Shown here in pieces: positions 6,241 to 11,835 of a DNA stretch of 11,835 nt. The stretch comes from Burkholderiales bacterium (GTDB taxonomy: Bacteria; Pseudomonadota; Gammaproteobacteria; Burkholderiales; Casimicrobiaceae), in contig JAITBX010000081.1 in the NCBI GenBank assembly GCA_031283405.1, positions 1 to 11,835 on the forward strand, read 5' to 3'. The position numbers and the translations under genes are program-made. How positions within the stretch are numbered: position 1 is the first letter of the stretch; every line of letters begins with the position of its first letter. The notes beneath the pieces were generated by a model that saw nothing but the letters and a program-made list of their open reading frames with translations, made no database searches and had not been told where the DNA came from.

Positions 6241-6987
6241 TCATACTCCATATAATTGCCCGTCCACCAGCCGTAGCCTTCGCTCGGCGCGTGCGGCGAG
6301 GTCGGGGTCGTGGGTGACGATCACCAGCGCGGTGCCGATTTCGGCGTTGAGTTCAAGCATCAAATCGAACACTTGATGCGCGGTGTTGCGATCGAGATTG
6401 CCGGTCGGCTCGTCGGCCAGTACACAGCGCGGCTGCGTCACCAGCGCCCGCGCCAGCGCCACGCGCTGCCGCTCGCCGCCGGAAAGTTCGCCCGGCAAGT
6501 GCGCAACGCGCTGCGCCAAGCCGACGCGCCCCAACATCGCGCGCGCCGCTTCGTGCGCTTCGCGGCGATGGTTCCGCCGAATGATGAGCGGCATCGCCAC
6601 ATTTTCCAGCGCGCTAAATTCGGGCAGCAGATGATGAAATTGATAAACGAAACCAAGCGTTCGATTGCGCACCTGGCCGCGCTCGGCTTCCGGCATCGTC
6701 GAGAAATCACGTCCGCCGAGCAACACCTGGCCGCCGGTCGGCGTGTCCAGTCCGCCGAGCAAATGCAGCAGCGTGCTTTTCCCCGAACCCGAACTGCCGA
6801 TGATCGCCACGCATTCGCCCGCCGCAATGTCCAAATCAACATCGGCTAATACCGGCACATGCAGCGCGCCGCTCACATAGGTTTTGGCGAGATGGCGCGA
6901 CGACAGCACGGGCGTCGCATCATTCGGGCGACCACAGGTCGCCCCTACGTCGTTTATGTTGTTCATAACGTCCGCTCGCTCACTCAT
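6241..6987 (-). CDS. lolD: Lipoprotein-releasing ABC transporter ATP-binding protein LolD
   Basis: LolD is the cytoplasmic ATPase that powers transfer of outer-membrane lipoproteins from the inner membrane to the carrier LolA, together with LolC/E-type permeases. The 248-residue protein has Walker A GSSGSGKS at about 64-71, a Q-loop near FVYQFHHLLPEFSALENV, signature LSGGERQ at about 168-174, Walker B CVLADEPTGNLD, and the switch His in VTHD near 226. This belongs to the LolD/MacB/FtsE class, and the neighbouring LolC-type permease settles the role. The ATG at 6987 overlaps the lolC stop by 8 bases. Residues about 13-21 (DVGATCGRP) are encoded by a genome-repeat copy, giving an N-terminus longer than usual. 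An internal ATG at 6966 is an alternative start but would still include the repeat. Confidence 0.93.
   Translation of the reverse strand: MSERADVMNNINDVGATCGRPNDATPVLSSRHLAKTYVSGALHVPVLADVDLDIAAGECVAIIGSSGSGKSTLLHLLGGLDTPTGGQVLLGGRDFSTMPEAERGQVRNRTLGFVYQFHHLLPEFSALENVAMPLIIRRNHRREAHEAARAMLGRVGLAQRVAHLPGELSGGERQRVALARALVTQPRCVLADEPTGNLDRNTAHQVFDLMLELNAEIGTALVIVTHDPDLAARAERRLRLVDGQLYGV
6925..6949 (-). repeat. GTAGGGGCGACC palindromic repeat inside the lolD 5' coding region
   Basis: GGGCGACC (6926-6933) and GGTCGCCC (6937-6944) form an 8-base perfect hairpin with loop ACA, flanked by CTACG. On the minus strand it begins CGTAGGGGCGACCTGTGG and is read in frame as VGATCGRP. A second copy with 22 of 25 matching bases lies at 10541-10565. 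It is probably a mobile or amplified repeat that entered the gene without breaking the frame. Confidence 0.8.
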
Positions 6988-8221
6988 ACCGCAACGCCGC
7001 CGCCGGATTCACCCGCGCCGCTTTCCACGCCGGATAAACCGTTGCCGCTAGCGCGAAGAAAAGCGCCGTCGCCGCTACCGCAATCACGTCGCCGCTTTGC
7101 AAATCGGAGGGCAATTCGCTGATGTAATAAACCGACTTGTCCAGAAATTGAACACCGAACAATCGCTCAATCGCCGGCACCACAACATCGATGTTGAGCG
7201 CCAACGCGATACCTCCGACAACGCCGATCACGGTGCCGATCAAGCCGACCAGCGCGCCCTGAAAAATGAAAATGCCGAGGATGGACGACGGCGAAGAACC
7301 GAGCGTGCGCAGAATCGCAATGTCGGCCTGCTTCTCGGTCACCACCATGACTTGCGCCGAAATAATGTTGAACGCCGCCACGATCATAATCATGACCAGA
7401 AGCAAAAACATCATGCGCTTCTCGATTTGCACGGCACGGAAAAAATTGGCGTGACTGCGCGTCCAATCGTTCACCTCCAGCGAAGGCGGCAACTGCGCGG
7501 CGATTTGTCTGCCGATCGTTGACGCCTGCAACAAATCATCGACCTTGAGCCGCACGCCGGAAACGCCGTTCATCCGATACAAACGTTGCGCGTCTTCGAT
7601 GTTGATGAACGCGAGGCCGCTGTCGAATTCATACATGCCGATATCGAAAACGCCGACGACTTTGAACGAACGCAAGCGCGGCATCGTTCCCGCCGGCGTC
7701 GCCAGTCCTTGCGGAATGATAACCACCACGTCGTCGCCCATGCCGGCGCCCAGCATTCGCGCTTGGTCAAGCCCCAGCACGATGCCGTAACTCCCCTGCG
7801 TCAAATCGCTGAAGCGGCCGGCGCGCATGTGCGTGCCGATGTCGGCCACCGTGTCTTCGCTCGCCGGATCGACGCCGCGCAGCATTGAGCCGCGGCTGGC
7901 GCCGTCGAACGACAGCATCGCCTGCCCCATCACATACGGCGCTTGAGCGAGCACATGCGGATTTTGTCCGGCGATTTTTTCGGTTCCCTTCCAGTTCGCC
8001 AAATCGGGATAGGCGCGAATTTCGATGTGCGACACTACCGAAAGAATGCGCGTGCGCAATTCTTTCTGAAATCCGTTCATCACCGACAACACAACGATCA
8101 ACGTCGCCACCGCGAGCGCCACGCCAAGAATGGAAAACGCCGAAAAAACCGACACGAACGCCGCGCCTTTGCGCGAGCGCGTGTAACGCAGCCCGATCAG
8201 AAATTCGTAAGGCGTGGCCAT
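6980..8221 (-). CDS. lolC: Lipoprotein-releasing system transmembrane protein, LolC/LolE family
   Basis: This inner-membrane permease partners LolD to release lipoproteins to LolA. From the ATG at 8221 it has 413 residues, the family length, and begins PYEFLIGLRYTRSRK, as LolC/E proteins do. It shows the expected four membrane segments: about 22-48 (FVSVFSAFSILG...VLSVMNGF), 268-293, 315-343 and 376-400. A large periplasmic domain lies between the first two, and the C-terminus ends PAAALRYE. A GTG at 8227 that overlaps the upstream stop codon is an equally coupled alternative start adding two residues. Only one permease gene is linked to lolD here, so the complex may be a homodimer (the LolF arrangement) unless a lolE lies elsewhere. 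It overlaps lolD by 8 bases. Confidence 0.92.
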   Translation of the reverse strand: MATPYEFLIGLRYTRSRKGAAFVSVFSAFSILGVALAVATLIVVLSVMNGFQKELRTRILSVVSHIEIRAYPDLANWKGTEKIAGQNPHVLAQAPYVMGQAMLSFDGASRGSMLRGVDPASEDTVADIGTHMRAGRFSDLTQGSYGIVLGLDQARMLGAGMGDDVVVIIPQGLATPAGTMPRLRSFKVVGVFDIGMYEFDSGLAFINIEDAQRLYRMNGVSGVRLKVDDLLQASTIGRQIAAQLPPSLEVNDWTRSHANFFRAVQIEKRMMFLLLVMIMIVAAFNIISAQVMVVTEKQADIAILRTLGSSPSSILGIFIFQGALVGLIGTVIGVVGGIALALNIDVVVPAIERLFGVQFLDKSVYYISELPSDLQSGDVIAVAATALFFALAATVYPAWKAARVNPAAALRYE

Positions 8222-8226
8222 GAGCA

Positions 8227-8523
8227 CTACGCTTGCCAGTCGATAACGCGACGGCTGGCAGTGAAAGGTTTGACTTCCTCGTTGCCGAACGCCGTGTGCA
8301 ACGGATGTTTCTGATAAACGGCCAGCGCTTCCAAGTCGTCGAGTTCAGCATAAAGCGCGATGTCGCCCGCAGCGGGATCAATCGGCAAACCGTCGATCAC
8401 TTCGAGATGCCGCAGCCCGGGAATTTGCCCGACCAAGGCTTCGGCGCGCGGCGTCAACGAAGCCAACCGCGTTGCTTTGTCTTCCGGCGCTTTCAAAGTC
8501 CAAACGACGAGATGCTTTATCAT
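8227..8523 (-). CDS. Dabb-domain (stress-responsive alpha/beta barrel) protein
   Basis: This small cytoplasmic protein of 98 residues begins MIKHLVVWTLK, a hallmark of the dimeric alpha/beta-barrel (Dabb) family. It continues with an IPGL-HLEV segment, an ALYAELDDLEAL strand-helix and HPLHTAF near the C-terminus, which matches the family HP-H-AF pattern. Members are small dimers of mostly unknown biochemical role, and no substrate can be deduced. The ATG at 8523 is chosen because family similarity starts there; the open frame upstream to 8646 is repeat-derived. A weak GGGA lies about 8 bases before the ATG. The TAG stop touches the possible GTG start of lolC, so it appears to be the first gene of the lol operon. 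Confidence 0.85.
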   Translation of the reverse strand: MIKHLVVWTLKAPEDKATRLASLTPRAEALVGQIPGLRHLEVIDGLPIDPAAGDIALYAELDDLEALAVYQKHPLHTAFGNEEVKPFTASRRVIDWQA

Positions 8524-8550
8524 GATGTTTCCCGGCAGAATCAATTTTGT

Positions 8551-8579
8551 ATTATCGCACGCTTTGCAATTTTTGTGAG
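8551..8579 (-). promoter_or_regulatory. Predicted promoter for the Dabb-lolC-lolD operon
   Basis: The minus strand has GATAAT (8556-8551, five of six consensus bases) and, 17 bases upstream, CTCACA (8579-8574, four of six). Transcription would start about 20 bases before the Dabb ATG. It is a prediction from the boxes only. Confidence 0.45.
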
Positions 8580-8605
8580 TGTGAGTTGGCCGACGTATGA
8601 AATTT

Positions 8606-8640
8606 CTCCCTTCCCCTCTGGGGAAGGGTTGTGGTAGGAG
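8606..8640 (+). repeat. Hairpin repeat, copy 1 of an inverted pair
   Basis: The segment starts CTCCCTTCCCC-TCT-GGGGAAGGG and ends TTGTGGTAGGAG. It contains its own CCTTCCCC/GGGGAAGG hairpin. It is closely similar to the reverse complement of the unit at 8683-8716. Confidence 0.75.
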
Positions 8641-8667
8641 CTGCAATGTGTCGATGAATCAAATTTT

Positions 8668-8679
8668 TTCAATATTGAA
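8668..8679. repeat. AT-rich 12-base perfect palindrome between the hairpins
   Basis: TTCAATATTGAA is its own reverse complement. It lies in the 42-base AT-rich spacer between the two inverted hairpins, in the divergent promoter region. It could be an operator or part of the recJ promoter; nothing here decides. Confidence 0.4.
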
Positions 8680-8682
8680 TGC

Positions 8683-8716
8683 CTCCATCCCAACCTTCCC
8701 CCAAAGGGGGAAGGAG
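8683..8716 (-). repeat. Hairpin repeat, copy 2 of an inverted pair
   Basis: Read on the minus strand the unit is CTCCTTCCCCC-TTT-GGGGGAAGG followed by TTGGGATGGAG, matching copy 1 at 8606-8640 with a few differences. On the plus strand its last bases are AAGGAG, which form the apparent recJ ribosome binding site. Confidence 0.75.
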
Positions 8717-8727
8717 TAAATTGCGCA

Positions 8728-10518
8728 ATGCAAAGAAATCAAAACCTCTTTAGCAGTAAAATCCTCTCCATGAACAACGCCCGCTCTCCCTCCGCATCAA
8801 CGCTCCTGAAACGCCGCCCCGTTCCCGCTCTCGCGCAACAATGTCTGACGGCTGCCGGCATCGACCCTGTGCTCGCCCGCATTTTCGCCGCGCGCAGCGT
8901 CACGCATCCCGATGAACTCGCTCTCTCTCTGAAAAATTTGCCGTCCGTCGATCAAATGAAAGGCGCGACAGAAGCGGCGGCGCGATTGGCGCAAGCGATT
9001 GAACAAAAAGAACGTATCGTCGTTATCGCCGACTACGATGTTGACGGCGCCACCGCTTGCGCCGTCGCGTTGCGCGGCCTCTCTTCGATGGGCGGCTGCG
9101 TTGATTTTCTGGTGCCCAACCGGCTCGAACACGGTTATGGTTTGACGCCGGACATCGTTGCGCTCGCCGCAAAAATGCAGCCGCGCATTTTGCTCACCGT
9201 CGATAACGGCATCGCCAGCGTTGACGGCGTGCGCGCCGCAGCGAGCCTCGACATCGACGTCATCATCACCGATCACCACTTGTCCGCCGCGCAGTTGCCC
9301 GAACCGGCGATCATCGTCAACCCGAATCAACCAGGCTGCGCTTTCCCCTCCAAACATCTGGCCGGCGTCGGCGTGATGTTTTATGTGTTGATTGCGTTGC
9401 GCTCGCTGTTGCGCGAACGCGGCGTTCTCACCGACGCCGCTTCGCCCAATCTCGCTGCCATGCTCGACCTTGTGGCGCTGGGCACCGTCGCCGATGTCGT
9501 TCCCCTCGATCACATCAATCGCATTCTCGTCGATCAAGGTTTGCGCCGCATTCGTGCGGGGCAAGCGGCTACCGGCGTGCGCGCCTTGTTTGAAGTGGCG
9601 CGCCGCTCACCCGCCACGGCGCACACCTTTGATCTTGGCTTTGCGATTGGTCCGCGCCTCAACGCCGCCGGTCGCCTCGCCGACATGGCGCTCGGTGTTC
9701 GCTGTTTGCTGGCGGACGATTGGGAAATCGCGTTGCCTTTCGCGCAAGAACTCGATGAACTCAATCGGGCGCGGCGCGAAGTCGAAGCCGGCATTCAACA
9801 AGAAGCCCTCGACGCGCTGCAACAAGGCATCGCCAGCCTCGACGATTACGGTCGCTACACCATTTGCCTTGCCCACCCCGACTGGCATCCGGGCGTAATC
9901 GGCATCGTCGCCTCGCACCTCAAAGATCGCTTTCATCGCGCTACTATCGTGTTCGGCAACGCCAGTGAAAACTCGGCAGAGAATGAACTGCGCGGCTCCG
10001 GTCGCTCCGTGGCCGGTTTGCATCTGCGCGATGCGCTCGACCTCATCACCAAACGCGCGCCGCATCTTATTCGCAAATTCGGCGGGCACGCGATGGCGGC
10101 AGGATTGACGCTGCACGAAAACGCGCTGCCGGAATTCATCGAACACTTCGAGCGCGTGGCGCGCGAATGGCTCACGTCGGCGCAACTCGATCGCGTCGTC
10201 GAAACCGACGGCGCGCTCGGCGCCAACGATTTCACTCTTGCGCTGGCGCAAACCTTGCGCGAACAAGTGTGGGGACAAGGATTTCCGGCGCCGAGCTTCG
10301 ACGGCGAATTCATCGTCGAGCGACAAACCGTCGTCGGCGAGAAACATTCAAAATTGTTGCTGCGCGATCAAAATCAAACCTTCGACGCCATCCTGTTTCA
10401 ACACACCGACCCGCTGCCGCAACGAATCCGCGCCGCCTACCGCCTCGACATCAACGAATACCGAGGAATGCAATCACTGCAACTGGTTGTCGAACATTGG
10501 GAAGGCGCTGAAACGTAG
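8728..10518 (+). CDS. recJ: Single-stranded-DNA-specific exonuclease RecJ
   Basis: RecJ is a Mn/Mg-dependent 5'-3' exonuclease on single-stranded DNA that acts in RecF-pathway recombination, mismatch repair and fork processing. The 596-residue frame has the DHH phosphoesterase motifs: DYDVDGATA at about 102-110, TVDNGIAS near 157-164, TDHH at 181-184, and DLVALGTVADVVPL at 247-260, followed by LNAAGR. The DHHA1 domain shows WHPGVIGIVASHLKDRFHR, GSGRS near 423 and FGGHAMAAG near 451-459, and the C-terminal OB-like region ends with YRLDINEYRG. The ATG at 8728 has AAGGAG 11 bases upstream, while the ATG at 8770 (residue 15) lacks a good site but gives a more family-like length of 582, so the start is uncertain. 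The TAG stop lies at the beginning of a repeat-like segment. Confidence 0.96.
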   Translation: MQRNQNLFSSKILSMNNARSPSASTLLKRRPVPALAQQCLTAAGIDPVLARIFAARSVTHPDELALSLKNLPSVDQMKGATEAAARLAQAIEQKERIVVIADYDVDGATACAVALRGLSSMGGCVDFLVPNRLEHGYGLTPDIVALAAKMQPRILLTVDNGIASVDGVRAAASLDIDVIITDHHLSAAQLPEPAIIVNPNQPGCAFPSKHLAGVGVMFYVLIALRSLLRERGVLTDAASPNLAAMLDLVALGTVADVVPLDHINRILVDQGLRRIRAGQAATGVRALFEVARRSPATAHTFDLGFAIGPRLNAAGRLADMALGVRCLLADDWEIALPFAQELDELNRARREVEAGIQQEALDALQQGIASLDDYGRYTICLAHPDWHPGVIGIVASHLKDRFHRATIVFGNASENSAENELRGSGRSVAGLHLRDALDLITKRAPHLIRKFGGHAMAAGLTLHENALPEFIEHFERVAREWLTSAQLDRVVETDGALGANDFTLALAQTLREQVWGQGFPAPSFDGEFIVERQTVVGEKHSKLLLRDQNQTFDAILFQHTDPLPQRIRAAYRLDINEYRGMQSLQLVVEHWEGAET

Positions 10519-10540
10519 AGGCGCGGTATGCCGTTCCCTT

Positions 10541-10565
10541 CGTAGGGGCGAACTGTGCTCACCCG
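10541..10565 (+). repeat. Second copy of the GTAGGGGCGA palindromic repeat
   Basis: It starts CGTAGGGGCGAACTGTGCTC and continues ACCCG. It matches the copy inside lolD (minus strand, 6949-6925) at 22 of 25 bases; the three differences fall in the palindrome arms, so this copy has a decayed hairpin. Confidence 0.75.
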
Positions 10566-10626
10566 CTCATACAAAACGGAGAGGAGTAAGCGCGAAGCAC
10601 ATAAGTTGCAAATGAGCGCAGAGATC

Positions 10627-10670
10627 GTAGGGTGAATAAACCGCGAAGCAGCGTCATCCACCGTTTTTAT
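10627..10670 (+). terminator. Possible recJ terminator derived from a hairpin repeat
   Basis: GGGTG (10630-10634) can pair with CATCC (10655-10659), with some GC pairing inside, and the unit is followed by GTTTTTATTTAT. The stem is imperfect and about 110 bases past the recJ stop, so termination is only a suggestion. Confidence 0.3.
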
Positions 10671-10716
10671 TTATCGGCGGATAACGGCCTGCGGCCTTAC
10701 CCAAGAAACAAGAAGG

Positions 10717-10743
10717 TTTCCATCCGGGAACGATTGATGGAAA
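10717..10743. repeat. Inverted repeat TTTCCATC / GATGGAAA
   Basis: Perfect 8-base arms flank an 11-base loop. Read on the minus strand, downstream of ribE, it is followed by a pyrimidine-rich CCTTCTTGTTTC rather than a true T tract, so it is at best a weak terminator of the rib operon. Confidence 0.4.
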
Positions 10744-10856
10744 TCCCGAAAAATATTCTTCGTATCGCTTTCTAGTGATATCTGCGCCGCTTCCCACCGG
10801 AAAGCGCATTGCAAGCCCCAACCACATCTCAGCCTCTCTTCATCAGCGTTTTTGCC

Positions 10857-11507
10857 TCACTTTGCGCTTCCACATTTCAACACGTCAACCGTCGCGGAGA
10901 GCAACTGCGCCACGTACCGTGCGATCAAGTCGATTTCGAGGTTGACGGCATCGCCAACTTTCAACGATGAAAATGTTGTCGCGGCGAACGTGTGCGGAAT
11001 CAGGTTGATCGACACACGGTTACCGACAACGGTATTGACTGTCAGGCTGACGCCATTCACGGTCAACGATCCTTTCGGCGCGATGAAGCGCATCAACGTT
11101 TCCGGCGCTTCGATTTCAAGAAGATAATTGCGCTCCGCGTTTTCTTCGCCAAGCGCCGCATCAAGCACTTTCAGTTGCGCGATACGGCCAACACCGTCAA
11201 CGTGACCGCTCACCAGATGGCCGCCGAGCCGGTCGGACAAGCGCATCGCTTTTTCCATGTTGACGCGCCCGCCTTTTGGAAATCCGGCGGTGCAACGCAG
11301 CGTTTCCGCCGACACATCAAACGCCAGCGTTTGCGTTTTTGTTTCCCACGCGACAACCGTCAAGCAGCAACCGTTGAGTGCGATGCTGTCGCCCAACGCC
11401 ACGTCGGTCAAATCCAGTTTTGACGCATCGACTTCAAGCGCGACGCCGCCCGCTTTGGGGGTTACGGTTTTGATCGCGCCGACGGCGGTAATGATTCCGG
11501 TAAACAT
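10857..11507 (-). CDS. ribE: Riboflavin synthase alpha chain
   Basis: Riboflavin synthase dismutates two molecules of 6,7-dimethyl-8-ribityllumazine to riboflavin and the pyrimidinedione precursor, and acts as a cytoplasmic trimer. The 216-residue protein opens with the invariant MFTGII and shows two tandem lumazine-binding barrels. The first has NGCCLTV near 45-51; the second starts near GGHLVSGHVDG (95-105) and has NGVSLTVN near 151-158 and NLIPHT near 168-173. Length and both repeats are normal. An AAGGAG lies 6 bases before the ATG, and the ribD stop directly abuts it (TGAATG), so the two are co-translated. The gene is called ribC in E. coli; ribE is the commoner name elsewhere. No FMN riboswitch is visible in the part of the operon shown. 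Confidence 0.96.
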   Translation of the reverse strand: MFTGIITAVGAIKTVTPKAGGVALEVDASKLDLTDVALGDSIALNGCCLTVVAWETKTQTLAFDVSAETLRCTAGFPKGGRVNMEKAMRLSDRLGGHLVSGHVDGVGRIAQLKVLDAALGEENAERNYLLEIEAPETLMRFIAPKGSLTVNGVSLTVNTVVGNRVSINLIPHTFAATTFSSLKVGDAVNLEIDLIARYVAQLLSATVDVLKCGSAK

Positions 11508-11834
11508 TCAACACTCCTTGCGGCAAAGACGAAGGCGCACATCATCGCCGACACGCGCCGCTTCCGCAAAAGAAAAGTCCGCGTAAGCGTCCAATTCATC
11601 CAAAGGCGCGGCAAGATCAAACATCGGCAACGCCTGTTGCCCCAGCAGTCTGGGCGCCAGATACACCAGCAGTTCGTCAATAAGTCCCGCTTCAAGCAAC
11701 GCTCCGTTCAATCGCGCGCCGGCTTCGACGTGCAACTCATTCACTTCCGCTTTCGCCAACATCGCCATCAGCGCGCGCAAATCGTCGCCGCTGTATCTTC
11801 CCTCTGCGCCGGTCGCCGACAAATGCAGATGTTT
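11508..11834 (-). CDS. ribD: Riboflavin biosynthesis protein RibD, C-terminal fragment at window edge
   Basis: Only about the last 108 codons are in the window; the gene enters from the right edge. The segment is the C-terminal part of the reductase domain, which reduces the ribosylaminopyrimidine intermediate with NADPH. Diagnostic stretches are LMAMLAKAEVNELHVEAG, followed by a GALLEAGLIDELLVYLAPRLLG block and a VGDDVRLRL end, closely paralleling E. coli RibD. The frame is open to the edge, so a TTG at 11822 is not a real start. The N-terminal deaminase domain is expected outside the window. The ribD-ribE order is common in proteobacterial riboflavin operons. Confidence 0.9.
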   Translation of the reverse strand, partial: KHLHLSATGAEGRYSGDDLRALMAMLAKAEVNELHVEAGARLNGALLEAGLIDELLVYLAPRLLGQQALPMFDLAAPLDELDAYADFSFAEAARVGDDVRLRLCRKEC

Positions 11835-11835
11835 G

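Larger units (their letters stand above)
10519..10856. repeat. Non-coding, repeat-rich gap between convergent recJ and ribE
   Basis: No gene is supported in these 338 bases. They begin with a GTAGAGGCGCGGTATGCCG unit overlapping the recJ stop. Next come a copy of the GTAGGGGCGA repeat (10541-10565), a GTAGGGTGAAT...CATCCACCG unit with a T-rich tail (10627-10670), and a GGCGGATAACGGCCTGCGGCC unit (10676-10695). A hairpin TTTCCATC/GATGGAAA follows (10717-10743). The last 110 bases show nothing recognisable. Confidence 0.65.

Noticed and set aside
5962..6255. A 97-codon plus-strand frame with a hydrophobic, membrane-like stretch
   Set aside because: It starts at TTG without a ribosome site, runs antisense over the trp promoter, and half of it is translated repeat (PELVEG-type peptide), so a real protein is unlikely.
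8227..8646. Longer version of the Dabb protein starting at 8646
   Set aside because: The 41 extra residues derive from the hairpin repeat and the promoter region; family similarity begins at the ATG at 8523.
9607..10347. A 246-codon minus-strand frame opposite recJ
   Set aside because: It overlaps conserved RecJ motifs in antisense and shows no domain. The same holds for the 255-codon frame at 8797-9564.
11508..11822. A separate 104-residue protein starting with TTG at 11822
   Set aside because: The frame continues open to the window edge and the sequence is the C-terminal reductase part of RibD, so this is an edge-truncated gene.
1..11835. CRISPR array, tRNA, rRNA, IS element, prophage or toxin-antitoxin system
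   Set aside because: No regularly spaced direct repeats, cloverleaf, rRNA motif, transposase or phage gene was seen. The repeats present are short, scattered palindromes.

Overview
The window is a stretch of ordinary, GC-rich chromosome from a Gram-negative bacterium, most likely a gamma- or betaproteobacterium (Pseudomonadota). Three things point there: an enteric-type tryptophan operon with a fused TrpC-TrpF enzyme and a ribosome-mediated attenuator, a LolC/LolD lipoprotein-release transporter (which implies an outer membrane), and an Escherichia coli-like RecJ. I cannot name the genus. No phage, IS element, CRISPR array, rRNA or tRNA was seen, and all six complete large genes plus the two edge fragments read without frameshifts.

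Layout. Positions 1-5968 (minus strand) hold the trp operon in the order promoter, leader peptide trpL, attenuator, trpE, trpG, trpD, trpCF, trpB. trpB is cut by the left edge and trpA probably lies beyond it. The genes overlap by 1-17 bases, which implies translational coupling. About 5969-6240 is a non-coding mosaic of short palindromic repeats. Positions 6241-8523 (minus) are a compact operon of a small Dabb-domain protein, a LolC-type permease and the ATPase LolD. Positions 8524-8727 are a divergent promoter region holding two inverted copies of a hairpin repeat. Positions 8728-10518 (plus) encode RecJ. Positions 10519-10856 are non-coding and again rich in repeats. Positions 10857-11834 (minus) hold the end of ribD and the complete ribE for riboflavin synthesis.

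How the genes work together. TrpE and TrpG form anthranilate synthase. TrpD, the TrpF and TrpC halves of the fusion, and TrpB (with TrpA) carry anthranilate to tryptophan. The unannotated 33-codon leader has two adjacent Trp codons in a GWWR context like that of E. coli TrpL. It is followed by mutually exclusive antiterminator and terminator hairpins, so expression should respond to charged tRNA-Trp. LolC and LolD together extract lipoproteins from the inner membrane. RecJ is a repair exonuclease, and RibD and RibE make riboflavin.

I do not see a wholly new biological system. The most interesting parts are the trp leader (a long leader peptide read through the antiterminator, a nearly leaderless predicted transcript and a six-codon mini-ORF coupled to trpE) and the dispersed hairpin repeats. 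One repeat is translated in frame inside LolD, one supplies the apparent recJ ribosome binding site, and one contains the recJ stop codon.
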